From: Sulfurimonas sp.
GTDB lineage: Bacteria; Campylobacterota; Campylobacteria; Campylobacterales; Sulfurimonadaceae
Reading direction: 5' to 3'
Assembly (NCBI GenBank): GCA_022712775.1
Contig: JAFLJZ010000180.1
Location: forward strand, 1 to 5,419
DNA length: 5,419 nucleotides
Position numbers and translations under genes: made by a program. Below, piece after piece: positions 1 through 5,419 of the stretch (position 1 is the first letter of the stretch; each line of letters starts with the position of its first letter). The notes beneath the pieces are model-generated. The model ran no database searches and was not told the DNA's origin. It saw only the letters and a program-made list of their open reading frames with translations.

Positions 1-1
1 A

Positions 2-94
2 AAAAATCCTATTTTAATTCAGATTCAAAAATCATCAACAGAAAATATCTTAAGAATATATCCAGAACTTAATAGTTCTAAACTTTTAAGATGA
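2..94 (+). CDS. Possible 3' end of an upstream gene, cut by the window edge
   Basis: Frame 2 is open from the left edge to a TGA at 92-94 (30 codons) and reads like a protein tail, ending in IYPELNSSKLLR. Frame 1 is also open, but only to a TAA at 70-72, and frame 3 closes within five codons. In DNA this AT-rich, 30 open codons can occur by chance, so the call is weak and no family is recognisable. If real, this gene ends 61 nt before the GNAT-BKACE gene on the same strand and could belong to the same transcription unit. Confidence 0.3.
   Translation, partial: KNPILIQIQKSSTENILRIYPELNSSKLLR
64..79. repeat. Short inverted repeat upstream of the GNAT-BKACE gene
   Basis: AGAACT (64-69) and AGTTCT (74-79) form a perfect 6-bp stem around the loop TAAT. 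Weaker flanking complementarity exists between CTTAA (49-53) and TTAAG (86-90). It lies about 40 nt upstream of the proposed -10 box. It could be an operator half-site pair or a weak terminator stem, since AAACTTTT follows. It is short and AT-rich enough to be chance. Confidence 0.25.
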
Positions 95-118
95 AAAAAA
101 TGTTATTAAGCTTTTATC

Positions 119-127
119 TGATATTAT
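119..127 (+). promoter_or_regulatory. Candidate extended -10 promoter for the GNAT-BKACE / ATP-grasp unit
   Basis: TGATATTAT fits the extended -10 pattern TGnTATAAT with one mismatch in the hexamer. Transcription would start near 133-136, leaving a leader of about 20 nt before the GTG at 156. No convincing -35 hexamer sits 16-18 bp upstream; that stretch is A- and T-rich (poly-A at 94-100), which is compatible with Campylobacterota promoters that depend little on a -35 box. This is a sequence-pattern call only. Confidence 0.4.
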
Positions 128-144
128 ATTTTCAAATATAGATT

Positions 145-150
145 AAAGGG
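145..150 (+). promoter_or_regulatory. Ribosome binding site that selects the GTG start at 156
   Basis: AAAGGG lies 5 nt before GTG 156, a good Shine-Dalgarno position. It supports the non-ATG start. The overlapping ATG at 154 opens a different frame that closes after 27 codons (TAA at 235-237) and has no protein-like sequence. Confidence 0.6.
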
Positions 151-155
151 ATAAT

Positions 156-1511
156 GTGGAATTTCAAATCCAAAGAGCCGTACCAAAGGATAGAGAGGAT
201 ATTATCAAGGTTCTGTCTCCTTGGAACCTACATGTAATTCCATCACCAGAAGCAGAAGAAATTAATTTTAAATATTTTTTTGTAGCCAAAGTATTAGGGA
301 AAATAATTGGCGTATGCGGATATAAAATTCTATCTGATGAAATTGGAGAAACAAGATCACTTGCAGTATATCCAGAATTTCAAGGCTCAGGAATTGGTAA
401 AGCTCTTCAAGACATGAGACTTCAAGAGATGTATGATAATGGAATAAAACAAGTCATAACATATACAGATAAAAAAGAAACTATTATTTGGTATAAAAAG
501 CACTATAACTATATACAAACTGGTATCGTTAAGAAACTTTCTATACACGGTTTACTAGATATTAATTACTGGACCAAACTAGAACTTGATTTGCAAGCAC
601 ATATAAATACATTAGAAGTAACTACTCAAAAAAAATATGACTATATCAATGAAAATGATTCTTATCCTCTTGCTCAATATTCACCGCTTATAATTAATGT
701 CGCACTAACAGGAATGATACCGACTAAAAGATTAACACCTTATGTACCTATATCTGTTGATGAAATTGCCGAAGAGGCAATTAAAGTTCATGATATTGGA
801 GCGAGTATCGTTCATATTCATGCAAGAGATACAAAAGGAATGCCAACTTCACAAGCAAGATATTATGAAGATATTATTAGTAAAATAAAAAGAGAAAGAC
901 CAAACCTTATTTGTTGTGCTACAACTTCTGGAAGAGGTGGAGTAAGTATTGAGGAAAGAGCTGAAGTACTTCAACTTACAGATATGGGAAAACCAGATAT
1001 GGCTAGTTTAACACTTGGGTCACTCAATTTCTTATCAGGAGCTAGCATAAATTCTCTTGATACTATTCTAGAACTAGCTTTAATAATGAAAGAGAAAAAT
1101 ATTAAACCGGAACTAGAAATCTTTGATACAGGTATGATTAATGTAGCGCAATACCTTGAAAGGCATAATATTATTAATGGTATAAAGTACTTTAATATAC
1201 TTCTTGGAAACTTGAATACTGCTTCTGCTTCATTAGAAAACTTATCCCATATTTATAAATCTTTACCAAAAAATTCTATTTGGGCAGCTGCGGGATTAAG
1301 TAACTTTCAACTACCTATGAATACTGCGGCTATTATCGCAGGAGGGCATGTTCGAGTTGGCTTAGAGGACAATATACATTATGATTATTCTCGTTCTAAG
1401 TTAACAACTAACGAGGAACTTGTTCAACGTATAGTACGATTATCTACAGAACTTGAACGCGAAATTTCTACACCATTACAAACAAAAACTTTATTAGGAC
1501 TAGTAAAATAA
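156..1511 (+). CDS. Fusion protein: N-terminal GNAT acyltransferase plus C-terminal BKACE (DUF849) beta-keto acid cleavage enzyme
   Basis: This 451-residue protein has two domains. Residues 1-130 are a GNAT acyltransferase fold; the acetyl-CoA pyrophosphate loop is seen as Q76-G-S-G-I-G81 in the stretch LAVYPEFQGSGIGKAL. After a linker (about 131-175), residues 176-451 form a complete BKACE/Kce-type barrel, the family of 3-keto-5-aminohexanoate cleavage enzyme. These Zn enzymes convert a beta-keto acid plus acetyl-CoA to acetoacetate plus a new acyl-CoA. The two metal histidines (H220, H222 in VHIHARD) and the C-terminal R400-V-G-L-E404-D405 motif are present, with the same spacing as H46/H48/R226/E230/D231 of Kce as I recall it, so the domain looks active. 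The Glu after TG in Kce (TGAE) is replaced here (TGMI, I188), suggesting another substrate. The GTG start is supported by AAAGGG. The ligase gene follows after 7 nt. Domain calls are firm; the true substrates are unknown. Confidence 0.9.
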   Translation: MEFQIQRAVPKDREDIIKVLSPWNLHVIPSPEAEEINFKYFFVAKVLGKIIGVCGYKILSDEIGETRSLAVYPEFQGSGIGKALQDMRLQEMYDNGIKQVITYTDKKETIIWYKKHYNYIQTGIVKKLSIHGLLDINYWTKLELDLQAHINTLEVTTQKKYDYINENDSYPLAQYSPLIINVALTGMIPTKRLTPYVPISVDEIAEEAIKVHDIGASIVHIHARDTKGMPTSQARYYEDIISKIKRERPNLICCATTSGRGGVSIEERAEVLQLTDMGKPDMASLTLGSLNFLSGASINSLDTILELALIMKEKNIKPELEIFDTGMINVAQYLERHNIINGIKYFNILLGNLNTASASLENLSHIYKSLPKNSIWAAAGLSNFQLPMNTAAIIAGGHVRVGLEDNIHYDYSRSKLTTNEELVQRIVRLSTELEREISTPLQTKTLLGLVK

Positions 1512-1518
1512 CTAAATT

Positions 1519-3285
1519 ATGAAAAATACTCAACTTATCACTCTAAATATACTATACAAAAAAGAAAAAAATAGCTTACCTCTTCTTAATTCATGGCTAA
1601 CTTCAGTATTTGATATTAAACTACAAAAGACTGAAAAATCCACAGATATAGATACTTACCTAAATAGAAACTTATTGTTTATTAATTACTTATTACAAAG
1701 TATTTCTCTCCCATCTTTTGAACTACCAGAGATTCTAAGTATTAAAAACATACCAGAATCATCCTCACAATGGCATGTAAAAATTTCTCTTCCTTATGTA
1801 GCCCATGTCGATGAAGTTTACTATAAAGTAGTTACAAATTTTGCTATACAGCAAGTAGCATGGCTCTCTCAAAGAAAAATAATTTCAGAAAATAGAAACT
1901 ATATCTATACCCTCATACAAACTCAAATCATAAACAAATACAAACGTATCAGTCGCGCGGGTAAATCAACCTTACCTATGCTTCAAGCTCTTCACCAACT
2001 TGAAATACCATTTTCTCATTTAGGGTCTGGTATTTATCAAATAGGTCAGGGTGCACAGTCTAAACGAATTGAAGGAAGTAAAAGTAATCTAGATTCTCTC
2101 ATAGGTGCAAGACTAGCACATGACAAAATTATGACATCTAATCTTATGAGAGATGCTGGCCTACCTGCCCCAGTTAATGGATTTTCTAAAACATTAGTCA
2201 ATGCTATTGCAATTGCAAAGAGACTTAAATGGCCACTTGTAATAAAACCCATTGATGCAGATAGAGGAGAAGGTGTAACTATAAACGTAAATAGCATCGA
2301 AGAAGTTAAAGTTGCTTTCACATTAGCAAAAAGATTTTCACGTACAAGGACTGTAGTAGTAGAGAGACAAGTAGAAGGTATGGCTCATAGAATCTTTATT
2401 GTTCATGACAAATTAATATATGCTGTAAAAAGACGCCCTATCTCAATTATGGGAGATGGGAAAAACAAAGTTTCTGACCTTATTGATAGAGAAAATCAAA
2501 TCATTATGAGCACTCCCCCTTGGAAAAGAAAAAAACTTTTTCCAAAAGATCTAAAAGCTCAAAATGCTATGAATCTTCACGGCTTCACATTGAATTCCAT
2601 CCCTAAAAAAGATGAGCATGTACCATTACGAATTATTGAATCTACCGCTGATGGAGGTACACCAGAGAATATCACAACTACTATCCATCCCGATAATATA
2701 GATATATCTATAAGAGCTACTAAACTTTTTGGATTACAAGTAGCAGGAGTTGATATTATAACTACAGATATTACTGTGCCGTGGCATCAAAATGGTGCTA
2801 TTATCAATGAAATCAACTTTTCACCACTCTTAGGTGGCAGCGAGATATCTAAAAAATATGTTCAAAGTGTAATGAAAGAAATTCTTCAAGGTGATGGAAA
2901 GGTTCCTATTTATAGTTTAGTTGGAGAAGAGGCTCTATCACTTGCTCAAAAAAAACAAAAAAGATTACTTCAACAAGGGATTTCTTGTTTTATAACTAGC
3001 CATAAAAAAACTTTTAATCATTTAGGTTTTGAGATGATACTCCCATTTAATACTCTCTACCAAAGAACAAAATCACTCTTGTTAAACTTGCAAGTTGAAG
3101 CTATTATATTGATAATTCAAACGGATGAAGTTCTAACATCAGGTTTAGCGGTAGATAAAATTACAGAAATAACTATTGTGGATAAGATGATTGTATCACA
3201 TGAAAATGAACATCAATTTTTAAAAAAAGAAAAAGTTGAAGATCTTATAGTAGAACTAGAGAAAAACTTAGATGAAGAAGATTAA
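1519..3285 (+). CDS. Cyanophycin-synthetase-like ATP-grasp ligase with a degenerate Mur-like C-terminus
   Basis: This 588-residue predicted cytoplasmic ligase should form an amide bond between a carboxylate and an amine at the cost of ATP. Residues 1-145 are a poorly recognisable N-domain. Residues 150-215 resemble the CphA segment before the ATP-grasp fold (IPFSHLGSGIYQIGQGAQSK, then HDK and DAGLPAP). The ATP-grasp core spans about 200-460: VIKP with K243, the loop D248-R-G-E-G-V253, VVVER with E282, HRIFIV (290-295), GDG (312-314), D412 in AGVDI, and the metal-binding end INEINFSP with E431 and N433. All key positions look intact. Residues 461-560 follow the CphA Mur-ligase core order, but the P-loop GTNGKT is replaced by GEEALS (469-474) and the last Mur domain is absent. 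At 588 residues the protein is far shorter than CphA, which has about 870-900. No Shine-Dalgarno lies near ATG 1519; AGGA at 1496-1499 is 19 nt away, so translational coupling to the upstream gene is likely. It is not a standard cyanophycin synthetase. Confidence 0.85.
   Translation: MKNTQLITLNILYKKEKNSLPLLNSWLTSVFDIKLQKTEKSTDIDTYLNRNLLFINYLLQSISLPSFELPEILSIKNIPESSSQWHVKISLPYVAHVDEVYYKVVTNFAIQQVAWLSQRKIISENRNYIYTLIQTQIINKYKRISRAGKSTLPMLQALHQLEIPFSHLGSGIYQIGQGAQSKRIEGSKSNLDSLIGARLAHDKIMTSNLMRDAGLPAPVNGFSKTLVNAIAIAKRLKWPLVIKPIDADRGEGVTINVNSIEEVKVAFTLAKRFSRTRTVVVERQVEGMAHRIFIVHDKLIYAVKRRPISIMGDGKNKVSDLIDRENQIIMSTPPWKRKKLFPKDLKAQNAMNLHGFTLNSIPKKDEHVPLRIIESTADGGTPENITTTIHPDNIDISIRATKLFGLQVAGVDIITTDITVPWHQNGAIINEINFSPLLGGSEISKKYVQSVMKEILQGDGKVPIYSLVGEEALSLAQKKQKRLLQQGISCFITSHKKTFNHLGFEMILPFNTLYQRTKSLLLNLQVEAIILIIQTDEVLTSGLAVDKITEITIVDKMIVSHENEHQFLKKEKVEDLIVELEKNLDEED
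2899..3198 (+). other. Relic of a Mur-ligase core within the ATP-grasp protein
   Basis: Residues 461-560 of the ligase parallel the start of the CphA M domain in order and spacing. KVPIYSLVGEEALS sits where CphA has a stretch like RIPIVAVTGTNGKT. A segment around VEAIILIIQTDEVLTSGL then matches the CphA pattern VEAAVLETARGGILREGL, followed by DKITEITIVDK for DRCDVAVVTNI. The P-loop lysine is L473 here and the GG of the ARGG motif is lost, so ATP hydrolysis at this site is unlikely. The alignment was made by eye from memory of CphA sequences. Confidence 0.6.
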
Positions 3286-3305
3286 TCTTCTTCATCCTCA
3301 TCTAA
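3268..3305 (-). terminator. Palindrome at the convergent gene ends, probable terminator hairpin
   Basis: Positions 3271-3296 are a perfect 26-bp palindrome: arm GATGAAGAAGA, centre TTAA, arm TCTTCTTCATC. Outside it, TTAGATGA (3268-3275) and TCATCTAA (3298-3305) can pair instead, giving a longer stem with a 6-nt bulge. On the minus strand the longer stem is followed directly by GTTTTTCT, a good intrinsic terminator for the tatA-argS-hypothetical operon. On the plus strand no U-run follows immediately, so termination of the ligase transcript is less certain. Both stop codons lie in the central TTAA. Confidence 0.6.
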
Positions 3306-3602
3306 CATATCCATTTCTATAGTTTTTGGCTTTGCCTTAACTGCCGTCATTTCACTTATACTTTCACTTGATATATCGATAGCCATAGCCACAAATGTAA
3401 TTAAAGCATTATCATCTACAATCTCTTGACAGGCCTCGGATGTATTATAAACAGTTAGAACTCCATTTTGAAAGAGTACGTCTTTTGTTGCAATACTTAA
3501 GTCTGCTGCTATACCATGTAAATCAGGGCGAGTTAACTGTATTCCATCAACTTTCATAGAGAAGCCTGTTCTATTATCTGGTATTGTTATTGTTTTACCC
3601 AT
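3282..3602 (-). CDS. Hypothetical 106-residue protein downstream of argS
   Basis: I do not recognise this family. The protein is small and soluble in appearance, with no signal peptide or membrane segment. Residues 1-80 look like a mixed alpha/beta domain: beta-like stretches at TITI, FSMKVDGIQL, DVLFQNGVLTVY and ALITFVAMAI, a single cysteine (C58), and a segment DLHGIAADLS. The last residues (about 96-106) form an acidic tail ending DEDEED. The ATG at 3602 is well supported: AGAGGA (3616-3611) lies 8 nt upstream, inside the final codons of argS, and the argS stop is 1 nt away. It is therefore co-transcribed and translationally linked with argS. Its stop overlaps the stop of the convergent ligase gene. 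Sitting last in a housekeeping operon it may be a lineage-specific conserved protein; no function is proposed. Confidence 0.75.
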   Translation of the reverse strand: MGKTITIPDNRTGFSMKVDGIQLTRPDLHGIAADLSIATKDVLFQNGVLTVYNTSEACQEIVDDNALITFVAMAIDISSESISEMTAVKAKPKTIEMDMLDEDEED

Positions 3603-3603
3603 A

Positions 3604-5205
3604 CTATTCTTCCTCTTCTCTAGACATTTTTTCTACTGCCTCGATACCTAAAATACTAAGACCAGTTTTTAATGAAAGCGCCACAACCATAAAAAGTTTA
3701 AGCAACTTCGCTTCATCATCATTACCTATGATTCTACAATCATAATAAAACTTATGTAGAGAAGCGGCAAGTGCTTTTAAATAATCTGTTAATTTTTGTA
3801 CTTGACGAGAATTAAATGCATCTTCAATCACCTCAGGTAGTAATAATGCATCAAAAAGTAAAATATCTGCATTCTCCTCAAGGTTAATTAACTTTGATGC
3901 TAAAATATCTTCTTTTGATACTTCAGATTTTGAAAAGATTGTGTTAATTCTTGCATGTGCATACTGAATATAAAAAATCGGGTTTGAGCTATCTTGCTTT
4001 TTAAACTCTGCAAGGTCAAACTCTAAAGCTGTATCACTTTTCTTAGAAGCAAAGATAAAACGAAGTGCATCTGCACCAATCTCTTCAACTATATCACTTA
4101 TTAGAATCACATTACCAGCACGCTTACTCATTTTATATGGTTCGCCATCTTTAAGAAGTGAAACCATCTGTGAAAGTAATGTTTCTAACTTCTTAGAATC
4201 ATAACCAAGATACTCAACTGCAGCATTTACACGAGGGATGTAACCATGATGATCAGCACCCCAAATGTTAATGTAGTGGTCATACCCACGTTCAAACTTT
4301 TGGTTATGATACACTATATCACCAGCAAGATATGTAGGACGGCCGTCTTCACGAACAACAACTCTATCGTTGTCATCACCATTAGCTTCTGATGCTATCC
4401 AAATCTTATCTTCTTTGGTATAAATTCCATCACCCATCTTAGTCATTACTCTATCCCAGTCAGAATAAAGAGATGATTCATTTACAAAAGTATCAAAATG
4501 AATATTTAAATCTGCGAGTGATTCAGTAACAATCTCCATCACACCATCTTTTGCCCAAAGCGCTAATTCTTTGTAACGAGATTCATCGCTAAATATCTCT
4601 TTACCAAATTTTTCGATAGCACCATTTGCAAGACCCTCTAAATACTCACCACGATAATAAGATTCTGGATATTCAACATCCTCACCAAGAATATTTTCAC
4701 GTGCATAAAGTGCAATAGAAAGACCAAGTAAGTCGATTTGATTTCCGGCATCATTTACATAATACTCAGCGGTAATATCATACCCCAAATGCTTAGCTAA
4801 TCTATAAAGTGTATCACCATAAACAGCCCCACGAGCATGACCAATATGTAAAGGTCCTGTTGGGTTAGCAGATACAAATTCTAAAAGAACTTTCTCGGAG
4901 TTTTCTTGTCTACCAAAGTCTGTAGGATTATTTAAAGCCCAGTCAGCATACTCAGATAAAAAATTTTCACTTAAACGAAAGTTTAAATACCCTTTTACTG
5001 ATTCTACACTAGAAAATACTGTCTTATCTTCATCAAATGAAGAAGCAAGTTCCTCTGCTATTATCATAGGTGATTTTCGTAATTCTTTTGCTAAAGAAAA
5101 AGCGATTGGAGTAGAGAAATGACCAAAAGATCTATCTTTTGGTTTTTCTAAGACAACTTCTTTTGAGAATTTTTCACGCAGAAGCGCGGATACTCGTTGT
5201 TTCAA
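3604..5205 (-). CDS. argS: Arginyl-tRNA synthetase
   Basis: This cytoplasmic class I aminoacyl-tRNA synthetase charges tRNA-Arg with arginine using ATP. The 533 residues match the usual length in Campylobacterota. Domains in order: the ArgS-specific N-terminal tRNA-binding domain (about 1-80, with KPKDRSFGHFSTPIAFSLAK); the Rossmann catalytic core with SANPTGPLHIGHARG, where HIGH is residues 120-123; WGADHHGYIPR at 315-325; KMSKR at 358-362; and the DALR-type anticodon-binding domain from FYIQYAHARI (411) to LSILGIEAVEKM near the end. The start is TTG at 5205: an in-frame TAA (the tatA stop) lies just two codons upstream, and the next Met is residue 47, after the conserved N-terminal motif. 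No strong Shine-Dalgarno is visible, so translation is probably coupled to tatA, 3 nt away. The tail is a run of glutamates. All signature motifs are intact; identification is secure. Confidence 0.98.
   Translation of the reverse strand: MKQRVSALLREKFSKEVVLEKPKDRSFGHFSTPIAFSLAKELRKSPMIIAEELASSFDEDKTVFSSVESVKGYLNFRLSENFLSEYADWALNNPTDFGRQENSEKVLLEFVSANPTGPLHIGHARGAVYGDTLYRLAKHLGYDITAEYYVNDAGNQIDLLGLSIALYARENILGEDVEYPESYYRGEYLEGLANGAIEKFGKEIFSDESRYKELALWAKDGVMEIVTESLADLNIHFDTFVNESSLYSDWDRVMTKMGDGIYTKEDKIWIASEANGDDNDRVVVREDGRPTYLAGDIVYHNQKFERGYDHYINIWGADHHGYIPRVNAAVEYLGYDSKKLETLLSQMVSLLKDGEPYKMSKRAGNVILISDIVEEIGADALRFIFASKKSDTALEFDLAEFKKQDSSNPIFYIQYAHARINTIFSKSEVSKEDILASKLINLEENADILLFDALLLPEVIEDAFNSRQVQKLTDYLKALAASLHKFYYDCRIIGNDDEAKLLKLFMVVALSLKTGLSILGIEAVEKMSREEEE
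3611..3616 (-). promoter_or_regulatory. Ribosome binding site for the 106-residue protein, inside the 3' end of argS
   Basis: Read on the minus strand, AGAGGA stands 8 nt before ATG 3602. The same bases encode part of the C-terminal glutamate run of ArgS, so one sequence serves as coding region and translation signal. It fixes the start of the small gene. Confidence 0.55.
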
Positions 5206-5208
5206 GAC

Positions 5209-5419
5209 TTACGCTTGTGTAGTAGTTGTAGTTTTTGGAGCTTCTGTTGATGCTACTTCTTCAGTCGTTTCAACTTTTTTAGGTTCTTCTGATGCTACTT
5301 CAATAACTTCATCGGTTTCTTTCATTTCAGCTTTAAAGTTTTTGATACCTTTACCAATCCCTTTTGCTAAATCAGGTATTTTTTTCGCACCAAACATAAG
5401 CACGATGATTCCAAATATT
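5209..5419 (-). CDS. tatA: Sec-independent protein translocase subunit TatA (5' end outside window)
   Basis: TatA forms the pore or membrane-weakening component of the Tat system, which exports folded, often cofactor-containing proteins across the inner membrane. The frame stays open to the window edge, where it reads [20 protein letters not shown]: the end of the single transmembrane helix, the FGA(K)K(I/L)P hinge, then the amphipathic helix [19 protein letters not shown]. The C-terminal tail is acidic and then threonine-rich (KTTTTTQA), as is common and variable in TatA. The FGxKKxP hinge and long G-K-G-x-K helix favour TatA over TatB. A GTG at 5403 or ATG at 5397 would be false starts, because they would remove the membrane helix; the true start lies past 5419. 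argS follows 3 nt after the TAA, as in related genomes. Confidence 0.93.
   Translation of the reverse strand, partial: IFGIIVLMFGAKKIPDLAKGIGKGIKNFKAEMKETDEVIEVASEEPKKVETTEEVASTEAPKTTTTTQA

Noticed and set aside
154..237. ATG at 154 as the start of a different short gene, or as the start of the GNAT-BKACE gene
   Set aside because: The ATG is out of frame with the GNAT domain and its frame closes after 27 codons. GTG 156 is the start that fits the domain and the ribosome binding site.
156..545. The GNAT domain as beta-lysine acetyltransferase (AblB), with the cassette as lysine fermentation
   Set aside because: No lysine aminomutase or other kam/kdd/kce partner genes are in the window, and the BKACE pocket lacks the acidic residue expected for 3-keto-5-aminohexanoate. 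The resemblance is only at the level of the GNAT superfamily.
2046..2321. 91-codon open frame on the minus strand
   Set aside because: It lies wholly inside the ATP-grasp core of the plus-strand ligase, whose conserved motifs explain the sequence. It has no Shine-Dalgarno context or recognisable protein features.
1519..3285. Annotation of the ligase as a true cyanophycin synthetase (cphA)
   Set aside because: The protein is about 300 residues short, the Mur P-loop is lost, and no cyanophycinase gene is visible nearby. Only the ATP-grasp part supports family membership.
5209..5403. A 64-residue stand-alone protein beginning at GTG 5403
   Set aside because: The frame continues past the window edge and the extra residues IFGIIV belong to the TatA membrane helix. 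The short form would be a TatA without its membrane anchor.
1..5419. CRISPR array, tRNA or rRNA gene, insertion sequence
   Set aside because: No regularly spaced direct repeats, cloverleaf-like segments, transposase frames or terminal inverted repeats were seen on either strand. Genes fill nearly everything from 156 to the right edge.

Overview
The window most likely comes from a low-GC Campylobacterota (epsilonproteobacterial) genome of the Sulfurimonas/Sulfurovum kind. The evidence is the tatA-argS gene pair on the minus strand, which is also adjacent in Helicobacter, together with the roughly 530-residue ArgS carrying KMSKR and the general sequence style. The genus is an inference.

Layout: (1) Positions 1-155 are very AT-rich. 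They hold at most the last codons of an upstream gene and a plausible extended -10 promoter. (2) Positions 156-3285, plus strand, hold a tight two-gene unit with a 7-nt gap. The first gene encodes an unusual fusion of a GNAT acyltransferase with a complete BKACE (DUF849, beta-keto acid cleavage) enzyme. The second encodes a cyanophycin-synthetase-like ATP-grasp ligase whose C-terminal region looks like a Mur-ligase core that has lost its P-loop. (3) Positions 3282-5419, minus strand, hold a compact operon read from the right edge: tatA (5' end outside the window), argS (TTG start, 3 nt after tatA) and a 106-residue protein of unknown function (1 nt after argS). The two units converge. Their stop codons overlap inside a perfect 26-bp palindrome that encodes the same acidic C-terminus on both strands and probably acts as a terminator hairpin.

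How the genes may work together: tatA (Tat export) and argS (arginyl-tRNA synthesis) are housekeeping genes. The plus-strand pair looks accessory and biosynthetic. BKACE enzymes produce a CoA thioester, GNAT enzymes use one as acyl donor, and a CphA-type ATP-grasp ligase joins a carboxylate to an amine. A reasonable hypothesis is a small pathway making an N-acylated, amide-linked amino-acid-like metabolite such as a compatible solute or storage dipeptide. Neither substrate nor product can be read from the sequence. This pair is the most interesting content of the window.
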